From Bacillus sp. A301a_S52 (GTDB lineage Bacteria; Bacillota; Bacilli; Bacillales; Salisediminibacteriaceae), in the NCBI GenBank assembly GCA_024701455.1, contig JABXYP010000001.1, forward strand, positions 562,001 to 626,000: a DNA stretch of 64,000 nt, written 5' to 3'. The notes under the pieces were generated by a model that made no database searches, was not told the origin of the DNA, and saw only the letters and a list, made by a program, of their open reading frames with translations. Positions 33,009 through 41,745 of this stretch are shown piece by piece (position 1 is the first letter of the stretch; the number at the start of each line of letters is the position of its first letter). The translations under genes and the position numbers were made by a program.

Positions 33009-34481
33009 ATGGCACAGGCAGTAAAGCAGAAGAGACAAAGCAGCCAGACGGCTAAATCAGACAACAGGCGTCCAACAGATGTGAAATGGAAACCTTTGTT
33101 TATCACATTGGCTATCGGTATCATTCTTTGGTTTATCCCAGCACCAGCAGGACTAGAACAAGAAGCGTGGCATCTTTTTTCTATTTTTGTGGCGACGATA
33201 GTTGGACTTATCATTAAACCTCTTCCAATGGGAAGTGTGGCTATTTTAGCGTTAACGGCCACCGTCCTGACACAGACACTGACAATAGACGAAGCTTTAT
33301 CCGGTTTTCAAAATTCCACGATTTGGCTTATCGTTATCGCCTTCTTTATTTCCCGCGGTTTCATCAAGACGGGATTAGGCTCACGTGTTGCGTATCTTTT
33401 TGTAAAGCGATTTGGTAAAAAAACACTGGGACTTTCTTATTCCATAGTGGCAAGCGATTTAATTTTATCACCGGCGATGCCATCAAATACGGCGCGTTCA
33501 GGAGGTATTTTATTCCCTATTGTCCGTTCACTTTCAGAGAGCTATGGCTCAAAAGTTGGTGACGGAACTGAAAGAAAAATTGGAAGCTACTTAACGAAGG
33601 TAACATTTCAAGGGGATATGATCACGTCGGCAATGTTCCTAACTGCGATGGCTGCGAACCCTTTAGCGATGCAAATTGCGTTTGATATTACAGGAGAAAC
33701 ACTCTCTTGGACGGGGTGGGCATTAGCAGCACTTGTACCTGGACTTATTAGTTTAATATTAATTCCATTTGTCATCTATAAGTTGTATCCACCGGAGATT
33801 AAAGAAACACCAGCTGCACCAACAATGGCAGCTGATAAATTGAAAGAGATGGGCTCCCTTAAACAAGAAGAATGGGCAATGATCGGTGTCTTTCTCCTCG
33901 TTCTCGTATTGTGGATATTCGGGTCTAATTTTGGAATCAGTGCCACGGCCACTGCTTTTATCGGTTTATCCGTCCTTCTTATAAGCCAAGTATTAACGTG
34001 GGCTGATATTAAAAAAGAAGAAGGCGCCTGGGATACTCTCGTGTGGTTTGCTGTGCTTGTCATGCTAGCGTCCTTTTTAAACGAATTAGGAATGATTCCT
34101 TGGTTCAGTGCACTCATGGGTGATATGGTAAGTGGCTTTAACTGGATGTGGACGTTGATTATTCTTGCAGTCGTCTACTTCTATTCACATTATTTCTTTG
34201 CGAGTAATACGGCGCATGTAAGTGCTATGTACGCTGCTTTCCTTGCTGTTTTAGTAGCAGCAGGCGCACCGCCACTTGTATCTGCACTCATCCTTGCGTT
34301 TTTTAGTAACTTGTTTGGTTGTTTAACACATTACAGCTGTGGTCCTGCTCCTGTGTTTTTCGGATCGGGTTACGTGAGTCAAAACAAGTGGTGGTCACTA
34401 GGGCTTATTATATCCGTCATTCACATAATTGTATGGCTTGGTATCGGTGGGCTATGGTGGAAGCTGTTAGGTCTTTGGTAA
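33009..34481 (+). CDS. DASS-family dicarboxylate (2-oxoglutarate/malate) transporter
   Basis: 490 residues with about 12-14 membrane spans. Divalent anion:Na+ symporter (SLC13/CitT) motifs: GFQNSTIWLIVIAFFISRGFIKTGLGSRVAY, SPAMPSNTARSGGILFPI (first SNT substrate loop) and FASNTAHVSAMYAAF (second SNT). Close relatives are plant SODiT1 and Bacillus YflS, which import malate. ATG at 33009 follows AAGGAG. Fumarase and SdhABE genes follow within 35 bases of each other, so uptake and metabolism are co-encoded. Likely controlled by the two-component system at 28-30 kb. Confidence 0.92.
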   Translation: MAQAVKQKRQSSQTAKSDNRRPTDVKWKPLFITLAIGIILWFIPAPAGLEQEAWHLFSIFVATIVGLIIKPLPMGSVAILALTATVLTQTLTIDEALSGFQNSTIWLIVIAFFISRGFIKTGLGSRVAYLFVKRFGKKTLGLSYSIVASDLILSPAMPSNTARSGGILFPIVRSLSESYGSKVGDGTERKIGSYLTKVTFQGDMITSAMFLTAMAANPLAMQIAFDITGETLSWTGWALAALVPGLISLILIPFVIYKLYPPEIKETPAAPTMAADKLKEMGSLKQEEWAMIGVFLLVLVLWIFGSNFGISATATAFIGLSVLLISQVLTWADIKKEEGAWDTLVWFAVLVMLASFLNELGMIPWFSALMGDMVSGFNWMWTLIILAVVYFYSHYFFASNTAHVSAMYAAFLAVLVAAGAPPLVSALILAFFSNLFGCLTHYSCGPAPVFFGSGYVSQNKWWSLGLIISVIHIIVWLGIGGLWWKLLGLW

Positions 34482-34515
34482 ACCATAGATGAATTAAAAA
34501 AGCGGGGGTTATGAC

Positions 34516-35361
34516 ATGAGAGAAATATCGACGAGAACGATAACAGATAAAGTAAGAGAACTTTGTATCAAAGCAGCTTATGATTTGCCGGAAGACGTTG
34601 AAGTACTGCTGAAGCAAGGGTTGGAGAGAGAAGAATCTGACTTTGGGAAGTATAGCTTAGACAAAATTATTAAAAATGTGTCATTAGCGCGTCATGATAA
34701 TGTGCCGATGTGTCAGGATACAGGTATTACAGTCATACTTGTGCGACTTGGCCAACAAGTCAAAATTGTAGGCGGTAGTATGACTGAAGCAATCAACGAA
34801 GGTGTGCGACAAGGTTATACAGACGGTTATTTAAGAAAATCTGTCGTAGCAGACCCTTTATTAAATCGTGTGAATACAGGGGATAACACACCAGCTGTTA
34901 TCCATACGGAAGTAGTAGAAGGTGATGAACTCCATATTCAAATCCTCCCTAAAGGAGCCGGAAGTGAAAATATGGGCGCAGTAAAAATGTGTAAACCTTC
35001 AGAAGGTATCGAAGGCGTAATGGATTTCATCGTAGATTCAGTCACGAATGCGGGAGGAAATCCCTGTCCACCGATTATCGTAGGCGTTGGCATCGGTGGG
35101 ACGATGGATCAATGTACACTATTAGCGAAAAAAGCATTGGCTCGTCACGCTGGCTCATCACATCCTGAACAGGGATATGCCGAGATGGAACAACAACTTC
35201 TTGAGCGTATTAATCGTCTGGGGATTGGTCCTCAAGGCTTTGGTGGACGAGTAACAGCTCTTGCCGTTCATATTGAGACTTTTCCAACGCATATAGCGAT
35301 GCTACCGGTATGTGTCACACTAAATTGTCACGCAGCAAGACACACTGAAGCAACTTTATAA
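34516..35361 (+). CDS. Class I fumarate hydratase / tartrate dehydratase alpha subunit
   Basis: 281 residues, the Fe-S hydro-lyase N-terminal (TtdA/FumA-N) domain. Motifs: DNVPMCQDTGITVILVRLG with cluster Cys, TGDNTPAVIHTEVVEGD, PKGAGSENMGAVKMCKPSEG, GGNPCPPIIVGVGIGGTMDQCTLLAKKALAR with the other cluster Cys, and LNCHAARHTEATL at the end. It forms an oxygen-sensitive [4Fe-4S] enzyme with the beta subunit 15 bases downstream, interconverting fumarate and malate. Tartrate dehydratase is the alternative; the SDH genes favour fumarase. Confidence 0.93.
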   Translation: MREISTRTITDKVRELCIKAAYDLPEDVEVLLKQGLEREESDFGKYSLDKIIKNVSLARHDNVPMCQDTGITVILVRLGQQVKIVGGSMTEAINEGVRQGYTDGYLRKSVVADPLLNRVNTGDNTPAVIHTEVVEGDELHIQILPKGAGSENMGAVKMCKPSEGIEGVMDFIVDSVTNAGGNPCPPIIVGVGIGGTMDQCTLLAKKALARHAGSSHPEQGYAEMEQQLLERINRLGIGPQGFGGRVTALAVHIETFPTHIAMLPVCVTLNCHAARHTEATL

Positions 35362-35375
35362 AGGAGGGTATATAC

Positions 35376-35948
35376 ATGGCTGAACAAAAAGCATTGACCA
35401 TCCCGCTCACATATGACCAAGTAAAAGATTTGAGAGCAGGTGATCTTGTAACGATAACTGGAACGATTTATACGGCCAGAGATGCAGCACATAAAAATAT
35501 GACGGAGGCTTTATCTGCTGGAGAGGCTCTTCCAATGGATGTTACGGACCAAGTCATCTATTATGCTGGGCCGACACCAGCGAAACCAGGACGTGTTATC
35601 GGTTCCTGTGGACCGACCACAAGCGGCAGAATGGACGCATACTCACCAGCTTTATTAGCGGAAGGGTTGCGAGGGATGATTGGTAAAGGGCCAAGAAGCC
35701 CTGAAGTGATTGAAGCGATGAAAAAGCACGGTGCTGTTTACTTTGCGGCAGTAGGTGGTGCGGCTGCTGTTATCTCTGATTCCATTAATAAAGTCGATGT
35801 GGTCGCCTACGAAGAATTAGGACCCGAAGCTATAAGGAAAATGGAAGTTGTCGACTATCCATGTGTTGTGGCTATTGATAGCTTAGGAAACGATTTATAC
35901 AAATTAGGTGTTGAAAAATATAAGCAAACAGAGCCTACGTCGTCGTGA
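35376..35948 (+). CDS. Class I fumarate hydratase / tartrate dehydratase beta subunit
   Basis: 190 residues, Fe-S hydro-lyase C-terminal (TtdB/FumA-C) domain: LRAGDLVTITGTIYTARDAAHKN, YYAGPTPAKPGRVIGSCGPTTSGRMDAYSPALL, GKGPRSPEVIEAMKKHGAVYFAAVGGAAA and VDYPCVVAIDSLGNDLYKL. Together with the alpha subunit it equals a single-chain FumA. Split genes are common in anaerobes and archaea. AAAGGAGGG precedes the ATG, and the gene ends 37 bases before the flavoprotein start. Confidence 0.93.
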   Translation: MAEQKALTIPLTYDQVKDLRAGDLVTITGTIYTARDAAHKNMTEALSAGEALPMDVTDQVIYYAGPTPAKPGRVIGSCGPTTSGRMDAYSPALLAEGLRGMIGKGPRSPEVIEAMKKHGAVYFAAVGGAAAVISDSINKVDVVAYEELGPEAIRKMEVVDYPCVVAIDSLGNDLYKLGVEKYKQTEPTSS

Positions 35949-35985
35949 GGCAGGCAGAAACTCTAGCGATAAAGGGGAACCGAAT

Positions 35986-37695
35986 ATGTTAACTTATGAT
36001 GTAGTTGTAGTTGGTGCCGGGGGCGCAGGAATGATGGCTGCTCTTTCAGCCAGTGAAAATAAAAATTTAAACGTGGCCTGTTTATCAAAAATATTCCCAA
36101 CGAGATCTCATACAGGAGCTGCTCAAGGGGGAATTAACGCCGCGATGGGTAACCGTGATAACACCGATTCGCCTGAGAAGCATTTTAAAGATACGGTTAA
36201 GGGAAGTGACTTTTTAGCTGATCAGGATGCAGTCGAGTTTTTCACGAAGCGTATGCCAGAAATTATTCAAGAATTGGACTATTACGGGGTCCCGTTTTCA
36301 AGAGATGAGAATGGTAAGGTAGCTCAGCGACCATTTGGTGGTGCGTCTAGTCCTCGTACATGTTATTCGGCGGATAAAACAGGACACGTCATTTTACACT
36401 CTGTTTATGAACAATGTTTAAAAAATAATGTGACCTTTTTAGACGAATGGTTTCTTCTCTCACTTGTTGTTGAAGAGGATGAATGCCATGGTTTGGTAGC
36501 CATGGATATTAAATCAGGAGAAATCCATGCGATCAAAGCGAAATCAGTCGTTATAGCGAGCGGAGGCTTCGGCCGCATTTATTGGAATAGAACGACGAAC
36601 GCTTTCAACATGACAGGTGATGGGACAGCTGCTTGTTTTGAGGCAGGTATACCTGTTAAAGATCCTGAATTCGTTCAATTTCACCCGACAGGTCTCGCTT
36701 CTACTGGGATTTTACTCTCGGAAGCATGCCGTGGTGAGGGTGGTTACCTGCTGAATAAAGATGGAGAGCGTTTTATGAAAAAATATGCTCCTGACAAAAT
36801 GGAATTAGCACCGAGAGATCTCGTATCCCGTTCGATTGAAATGGAAATAAAAGCGGGTAGAGGATTCGGTGAAGGGTTAGAGGCTTATGTTCTTATGGAT
36901 CTGCGTCATCTAGGTGAAGAAAAGATCATGGAACGTCTCCCACAAGTGCGGGAATTGGCCTTAGACTTTGAGGGAACAGATTTAATGAAAGAGCCTGTCC
37001 CGATCAGACCGAGCTGTCACTACATGATGGGTGGGATTCATGTCATCAACCCGGAAACACTTGAAACACCTGTCAAAGGTATTCATGCTGCCGGGGAATG
37101 TGCCTGTGTTTCCCTACATGGTGCAAACCGATTAGGTGGAAATTCGGTAGCTGACGTTGTGCTATTTGGAAAATATGCAGGGATTGGTGCTAGAAAAACG
37201 GCTGAACAACGGACGTTCAAAGGTGACACATTGCTGACAAATAAGGCAACAGAATGGCATGATAAATTTCATGCGATGCGACAGAAAGAAGCCGGCAAAA
37301 GCCTTGTTGAGATTCGTAACACGATGGCAGGTACAATGTGGGATAATGTCGGTATTTTTCGTAAAAAAGATGAGATGGTGCATGCTCTTGAGACAATTGA
37401 ACAGCTCATTGAAGATTATAAAGAAACATTCATTGGAGATGCTGCGGTCCGTTATAATATGGCGTTCGTCAATTACGTTGAAATTGGCAACTTACTCACA
37501 TTAGCGAAGGCAGTGGCAATGGGGGCTATTGCAAGAGAAGAAAGTCGTGGCTCACACTCAAGGGAAGACTTCCCTGAACGTCGCGATGACGAATTTTTAA
37601 AGCATACCCTTATTTATAAAGAGGGCGACAACTATCGCCTTGATCACTATCCAGTGAGTATTACGTCATATACGCCTGAGGAGAGAGTTTACTAA
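35986..37695 (+). CDS. sdhA: Succinate dehydrogenase/fumarate reductase flavoprotein subunit
   Basis: 569 residues. FAD fold YDVVVVGAGGAGMMAALSA; flavin-linking TRSHTGAAQGGINAAMG with His42 available for covalent FAD; substrate motifs FVQFHPTGL, GEGGYLLN, RSIEMEI and CHYMMGGIHV. The C-terminal helical domain has the usual RxxR region EESRGSHSREDFPERRDD. ATG at 35986 follows AAAGGGG; the upstream frame overlaps the fumarase gene and has no ribosome site. No twin-arginine signal, so it faces the cytoplasm. The stop overlaps the next start (TAATG). With SdhB and SdhE it forms a type-E complex. Confidence 0.94.
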   Translation: MLTYDVVVVGAGGAGMMAALSASENKNLNVACLSKIFPTRSHTGAAQGGINAAMGNRDNTDSPEKHFKDTVKGSDFLADQDAVEFFTKRMPEIIQELDYYGVPFSRDENGKVAQRPFGGASSPRTCYSADKTGHVILHSVYEQCLKNNVTFLDEWFLLSLVVEEDECHGLVAMDIKSGEIHAIKAKSVVIASGGFGRIYWNRTTNAFNMTGDGTAACFEAGIPVKDPEFVQFHPTGLASTGILLSEACRGEGGYLLNKDGERFMKKYAPDKMELAPRDLVSRSIEMEIKAGRGFGEGLEAYVLMDLRHLGEEKIMERLPQVRELALDFEGTDLMKEPVPIRPSCHYMMGGIHVINPETLETPVKGIHAAGECACVSLHGANRLGGNSVADVVLFGKYAGIGARKTAEQRTFKGDTLLTNKATEWHDKFHAMRQKEAGKSLVEIRNTMAGTMWDNVGIFRKKDEMVHALETIEQLIEDYKETFIGDAAVRYNMAFVNYVEIGNLLTLAKAVAMGAIAREESRGSHSREDFPERRDDEFLKHTLIYKEGDNYRLDHYPVSITSYTPEERVY

Positions 37696-38648
37696 TGGAT
37701 AAATTTATTTTTCAAATACAACGTTTTGACGGCGAAAAAAAATGGCTTCAACGCTATGAACTTCCCTATGAACCAGGGAAAACCGTTCTCTGGGCGTTAA
37801 CGACGATTAAAGACGACTTAGATCCAACGCTAAACTTTACGTCGGCCTGTCGTCATGCCATTTGCGGAAGCTGTGGAATTAAAGTAAATGGTCACTCTTT
37901 CTTAAGCTGCAAAACATCTTTAGATGAGCTAGTAGAAACATTTAAAACTAAAACACTGACATTCGAACCGATGGGGAATTTCGATGTTGTAAGAGATTTA
38001 GTGATTGATTGGAAACCTAAGATGGAGAAGATGAAAAAAGTCAATCCATGGCTTTCACCAGCTAATCATGGTAGTAAGAGCAACGGTTTTATTCAATCAA
38101 AAGAAGAGGCTGATGCCATTGCTAAGCCGACAGATTGTATTTTATGTGGGGCCTGTGCCTCTGAATGTAATCAATTAGATGTAAATGATGGCTCATATCT
38201 CGATCCCTTTATCTTTAATAAAGCATATCGTTTTCTCGTTGATTCTAGGGATAATGCGCCTGACGCACGCTTAAAGCCGGCAGTCGAGAATGGATTATGG
38301 AAATGTCTTCATTGTAATGAGTGTGTGACACAATGTCCTAAAGGGATTCCTTTAACAGATCAGATCGCCTACTTACGACAACGGTCGATGGAAAGCGGTG
38401 AAAGGAATAATCAAGGAGCGCGTCATGCCTATGCTTTCCATGACGATGTGAGGAGCAAAGGACGCTTAAATGAGATGATGCTCCCAGTGAAAACGGATGG
38501 TGTTGTCAAAACGGTAACGAAAAAGATTCCATTTGCTTATCGCATGATAGCAAAAGGGAAAATAAATCCATTTCATTTTCCTAAGAAAATTGACGGCATT
38601 GAAGGCGTGAGAAAAATATACAGCGAGAATGAAAAGGAGCGAGTCTAA
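37695..38648 (+). CDS. sdhB: Succinate dehydrogenase/fumarate reductase iron-sulfur subunit
   Basis: 317 residues, longer than classical SdhB (about 250). Plant-type ferredoxin domain with [10 protein letters not shown]: Cys52, 57, 60 and 72 for [2Fe-2S]. Two 4Fe-type sites: [11 protein letters not shown] (148, 151, 154, 158) and [14 protein letters not shown] (204, 207, 210, 214). A full four-Cys second site is the pattern of type-E complexes such as archaeal SdhB and Wolinella MfrB. The extra C-terminal 70 residues are basic. It overlaps both neighbours by one base, so the three subunits are translationally coupled. Confidence 0.93.
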   Translation: MDKFIFQIQRFDGEKKWLQRYELPYEPGKTVLWALTTIKDDLDPTLNFTSACRHAICGSCGIKVNGHSFLSCKTSLDELVETFKTKTLTFEPMGNFDVVRDLVIDWKPKMEKMKKVNPWLSPANHGSKSNGFIQSKEEADAIAKPTDCILCGACASECNQLDVNDGSYLDPFIFNKAYRFLVDSRDNAPDARLKPAVENGLWKCLHCNECVTQCPKGIPLTDQIAYLRQRSMESGERNNQGARHAYAFHDDVRSKGRLNEMMLPVKTDGVVKTVTKKIPFAYRMIAKGKINPFHFPKKIDGIEGVRKIYSENEKERV

Positions 38649-39523
38649 TGAGGTATGCCTTTTTTCCAGGATGTACGTTAGAATCTGCAGCTGAGGAATT
38701 AATGATTTCCACGAAGAAAGTAGCAGCGGCCATGGGAATCGAACTGATTGAACTAAACGGCTGGACGTGTTGTGGAGCCAGCCATATACAAGATGTGAAC
38801 GCTGATTTGAGCGATGCGGTTAATGCACGAAATATTGCTTTGGCAGAAGAAATGAATGCCCCTTTATTAACCGTATGTAATACATGTACACTCATGCTTA
38901 GAAATACAAAAACAAAGCTCGATAAAAGTGAGAAAAAACGGGACTCAGCTAATGCGAAGTTAAATGAGGCTGGGATGACTTATAAAGGAACGTCTGATGT
39001 CACCCATTTATTATGGGTTCTCATTAAAGACTATGGGTTGGATGAGCTTAAGAAACTAGTAAAACGCCCGCTAACAGGTTTGAAAGTGGCAAACTTTTAT
39101 GGTTGTCATATTTTAAGACCAGCAGATGTGATGGGTTTTGAAGATCCATTAAACCCTCAATCGATGGAGATGGTGGCAGAAGCATTAGGTGCGGAAGTTG
39201 TGGACTTTGATCAACGCCTTGCTTGTTGCGGCTTTCATGCCGTCTTTCCTGCTGAAAAAGAAGTCATGAAACTAACAGAAAAAAATTGTTTGTCGTCTAA
39301 AGCAGCTAAAGCTGATTGTATCGTGACACCGTGTCCTCTTTGTCAAATGCAGTTAGATATGTACCAACCAGAGGCGCAAAAAGGAAGCCAAATGGATATT
39401 ACAATGCCAATTTTACACTTGCCACAATTAATTGGTTTGGCATTAGGGTTCGAGCCTGAAGAATTGGCGATTGATCGCCATATAGTCGATGTCATTCCTA
39501 CATTAAAGGTGGCAATAGGTTAG
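38648..39523 (+). CDS. sdhE: CCG-domain subunit, SdhE/HdrB-like anchor of a type-E complex
   Basis: 291 residues with two cysteine-rich CCG domains: [20 protein letters not shown] and [10 protein letters not shown] in the first, [20 protein letters not shown] and [10 protein letters not shown] in the second. These match heterodisulfide reductase subunit B and SdhE of type-E succinate:quinone oxidoreductases (archaea, cyanobacteria, Wolinella MfrE). It has no transmembrane span, so membrane contact would be peripheral. It replaces the cytochrome b anchor that Bacillus SdhC provides. Last gene of the operon; a terminator follows. Confidence 0.9.
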   Translation: MRYAFFPGCTLESAAEELMISTKKVAAAMGIELIELNGWTCCGASHIQDVNADLSDAVNARNIALAEEMNAPLLTVCNTCTLMLRNTKTKLDKSEKKRDSANAKLNEAGMTYKGTSDVTHLLWVLIKDYGLDELKKLVKRPLTGLKVANFYGCHILRPADVMGFEDPLNPQSMEMVAEALGAEVVDFDQRLACCGFHAVFPAEKEVMKLTEKNCLSSKAAKADCIVTPCPLCQMQLDMYQPEAQKGSQMDITMPILHLPQLIGLALGFEPEELAIDRHIVDVIPTLKVAIG

Positions 39524-39591
39524 TTGACGGTCTGGAACTATAATGAACTGAACAAATGTCATCATTCAAAATAAGATATCAAATTTCAAAT

Positions 39592-39635
39592 AAAGGGTTG
39601 TCTTCATAAGTTAATACTTATGCGGCAACCCTTTT
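39592..39635 (+). terminator. Intrinsic terminator of the fumarase-sdhABE operon
   Basis: Outer stem AAAGGGTTG / CAACCCTTTT and inner CATAAGT / ACTTATG, followed by TTTT, 68 bases after the sdhE stop. Confidence 0.75.
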
Positions 39636-39733
39636 AAATAAGTAACCATATCATCTATATAGGCGGGGGTTATCTGAGGATCAGAAGTGTCATCATGGTT
39701 CTTCTTATGGAAGTCGCCCACCCAATTTTCAAG
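39611..39733 (-). pseudogene. Possible remnant of a small ORF
   Basis: The minus strand is open for about 40 codons ending TAA at 39611-39613 (ENWVGDFHKKNHDDT, then PAYIDDMVTYLKGLPHKY). The composition looks protein-like, but there is no start codon, and a stop lies just upstream. It may be the tail of a decayed gene beside the disrupted DUF2188 gene. Family not recognised. Confidence 0.3.
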
Positions 39734-39760
39734 CTTCTAAAATCAATGAATCTTCCATCC

Positions 39761-40115
39761 TCAATGAAACGTTTTTTCATCTACTATTTGATTGAGGTGA
39801 TTGTATATAACAAGTCGACTCGGTTTATTTTCCTCCGCAACCTGTTTACCTGCTTCTATGGCCTCATCCATTTTATCCCACTCATAAGGGGCAGTAAAAC
39901 CCCAACCTGAAAACTTAAGAAAATCGAAAAGTTAAGGTGGGGGATAAACTGCCCCTAAAGGTCCGATAAGTTAAACTAACAATCAGTGGGGGATGAAGGA
40001 AAACGCCCACTGATTGAAGCTTAGCTTTATCAAAGTCTTTCTCAGGTGCTACATCCTCGATTTTTAAAAACCATGCATCAGCATCTTTATTTGGTCTAAC
40101 AGTGTATTCTTTCAT
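39761..40115 (-). pseudogene. DUF2188 gene disrupted by the dispersed repeat
   Basis: ATG at 40113-40115 (GGGAGG site) opens MKEYTVRPNKDADAWFLKIE and runs to DFDK at residue 30. Then the frame enters repeat sequence. Beyond the repeat the same gene resumes as MDEAIEAGKQVAEENKPSRL and ends IVDEKTFH with TGA at 39761-39763. Deleting 154 bases (element plus one copy of the duplicated target) restores an uninterrupted 66-residue DUF2188 protein, the family's usual size. The insertion is 3n+1 long, so it also shifts the frame. An intact paralogous domain is encoded at 55628-56089. Confidence 0.85.
39872..40030 (+). repeat. Full-length TTTAT-flanked repeat inserted in a coding sequence
   Basis: TTTAT at 39872-39876 and 40026-40030, both followed by C. 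The outer stem is GGGGCAGT / ACTGCCCC, a different sequence from the common GCGTCCGT / ACGGACGC but still perfectly paired. Hairpin 2 (aatcagtggg / cccactgatt) is intact. Right end reads gaagcttagc instead of gaaggttcg. This defines a subfamily shared with 55552-55606. Confidence 0.93.
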
Positions 40116-40361
40116 TGTTGATGCCTCCCTTTGTGAAGAATAATTAATTTCTAAAGCAACTAAATAACTTGTTTTTTTGTTAAAAGGTGCTTAGTGTTGC
40201 GATTCCCGATTGAGAACGAGACTAAACAAGAAGGTAGATGAAATTTACCATATGCTAATGGACATAGGCTTTTTTACACCAATGAAACAAAAGGCTTGCT
40301 GATTTCACTTTATTCGCCTAAAATTGAGACGTATTTTGATCGTTAGAAAGAAGGTAAAGAC

Positions 40362-40967
40362 ATGTGGGATGTATTAAACGTTATTGGTACCATTGCCTTT
40401 GCATTAAGTGGTGTGCTAGTAGCGATGGAAGAAAAATATGACTTGATGGGTATTTATATTTTAGGGTTTATTACGGCATTCGGCGGTGGAGCTGTGAGAA
40501 ATTTACTTATTGGTGTCCCAGTATCAGAGTTGTGGGAGCAAGGGACGCTCTTCACCGTTGCTTTTGCTGTTATGACGTTAGCATTTGTATTTCCGAAAGT
40601 AGTGCGATGGACACTTCTTCGTAGAGGTGTCTTTTTTGATGCCATTGGACTTGGGGCATTTTCGGTCCAAGGAGCGATGTATGCCTATTCCATGGGCTTG
40701 CCGTTAAGTGCTAGTATTGCTGCGGCTGCATTAACTGGAACAGGTGGCGGGATGATTAGGGACGTTTTAGCAGGAAGGAAGCCGCTATTTCTTCAGAAAG
40801 ATATTTATATTGCGTGGACATTAATTCCAGGAGTCATTGTAGGAACAGGCTGGCTAACGGCGCCATGGCAGCTTTTATTAATTGTTGTGACAGTCGTTAT
40901 TATGCGACTTTTCGCCTCCTATTTCGGTTGGAAGCTCCCCATTCGAACAGTTAGTTATCATACATGA
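40362..40967 (+). CDS. yvgT: TRIC-type cation channel / UPF0126 membrane protein
   Basis: 201 residues, seven membrane helices in two three-helix repeats plus one. Repeat 1: LNVIGTIAFALSGVLVAMEEKYDLMGIYILGFITAFGGGAVRNLLIG. Repeat 2: FDAIGLGAFSVQGAMYAYSMGLPLSASIAAAALTGTGGGMIRDVLAG. The paired GGG-x-x-R-(N/D)-L/V motifs are the bacterial TRIC (UPF0126) signature; structures show trimeric K+-permeable channels. ATG follows GAAAGG. A bidirectional terminator separates it from the convergent gene. Confidence 0.9.
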   Translation: MWDVLNVIGTIAFALSGVLVAMEEKYDLMGIYILGFITAFGGGAVRNLLIGVPVSELWEQGTLFTVAFAVMTLAFVFPKVVRWTLLRRGVFFDAIGLGAFSVQGAMYAYSMGLPLSASIAAAALTGTGGGMIRDVLAGRKPLFLQKDIYIAWTLIPGVIVGTGWLTAPWQLLLIVVTVVIMRLFASYFGWKLPIRTVSYHT

Positions 40968-40972
40968 TGAAA

Positions 40973-41000
40973 AACGAAGCAGTGATACTACTGCTTCGTT
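40973..41000. terminator. Bidirectional terminator
   Basis: Perfect 11-bp stem AACGAAGCAGT / ACTGCTTCGTT with a 6-base loop between convergent yvgT and the YflT-like gene. Confidence 0.75.
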
Positions 41001-41028
41001 ACATGATATTTTGCTAATTCTGTTGTGT

Positions 41029-41373
41029 TTAAATAAAGACATCTTCTGGCGCATCTTTAACGACCACGACAATTTTTCCTTCATCTAGACTTTCCTCTAA
41101 ATCTTCCGCCATAGTGTCAGTGAAGCCAACTTCATTAAATTTCGTACGCAGCTCATCACCCTTTTGACGGAATAGATTTTTTGTTGCTTCTCCAAAGCTT
41201 TGCTCACTCATGCCAATTGTATTTGCATCGGCATTGTCGGCGACTCTTTTAGTTCGATCATCGTCATGAGCCACAATATAAATGTCGTCTCCACTAATAC
41301 CTTTGTTCTTCAATGCTTGAACAGATGATACAACTTCCTCATCATTGTGAAATTCTTTGTAAATAGGTGTCAT
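41029..41373 (-). CDS. YflT/GsiB-associated general stress protein 17M-like
   Basis: 114 residues, YflT domain (heat-induced stress protein): YKEFHNDEEVVSSVQALKNKGISGDDIYIVAHDDDRTKRVADNA, then a helical middle and EGKIVVVVKDAP. The family is an SPOUT/ferredoxin-like flavour of unknown activity, under SigB in Bacillus subtilis. Upstream there is only a poor SigB-like match (GTTTAT, 15 bases, GGAAAA on the minus strand). ATG follows AAAGGATG. Confidence 0.85.
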   Translation of the reverse strand: MTPIYKEFHNDEEVVSSVQALKNKGISGDDIYIVAHDDDRTKRVADNADANTIGMSEQSFGEATKNLFRQKGDELRTKFNEVGFTDTMAEDLEESLDEGKIVVVVKDAPEDVFI

Positions 41374-41603
41374 ATCTTATCATCCTTTCGATTAAAGTAA
41401 GTTTTATGGTGTTATGCACTGTTTTCCATTTAGGAGAGAGAAATAAACATCTTTTTTGATAGAAAAGGGCGAATTAGGACTCATGGATTAGGCGATAGTA
41501 AGGACAGGTGATAATAAAAAGAAGAGTAATAGCAAGAAGTTGAACGGTGGTGGCTATCGAGAAACGAGACGACTTGTGTGGGGAAGACTAGAGGAGGACA
41601 TAG

Positions 41604-41644
41604 AAAAAGCTGTCATCAGCGTTCAATTTGTGAGACAGCTTTTT
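41604..41644. terminator. Hairpin with A and T tails
   Basis: AAAAAGCTGTC / GACAGCTTTTT, perfect 11-bp stem. It lies in the 370-base gap between two minus-strand genes (41374-41745). An overlapping 61-residue plus-strand ORF is not credible, so it probably terminates an upstream or antisense transcript. Confidence 0.6.
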
Positions 41645-41745
41645 AGGACTAAAATGAGGCTTTACAGTGGCTCATTTGACTTAATTAACAGGAAATCTGT
41701 TGAGGTAACTGAGCTTGTTAGTTAACAGCGTGTGTTTGTAGGCTC

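Noticed and set aside
39695..39910. 71-codon plus-strand ORF
   Set aside because: Shadow of the 3' part of the disrupted DUF2188 gene on the minus strand.
41540..41725. 61-codon plus-strand ORF
   Set aside because: Contains a terminator hairpin in its middle and has no ribosome site.
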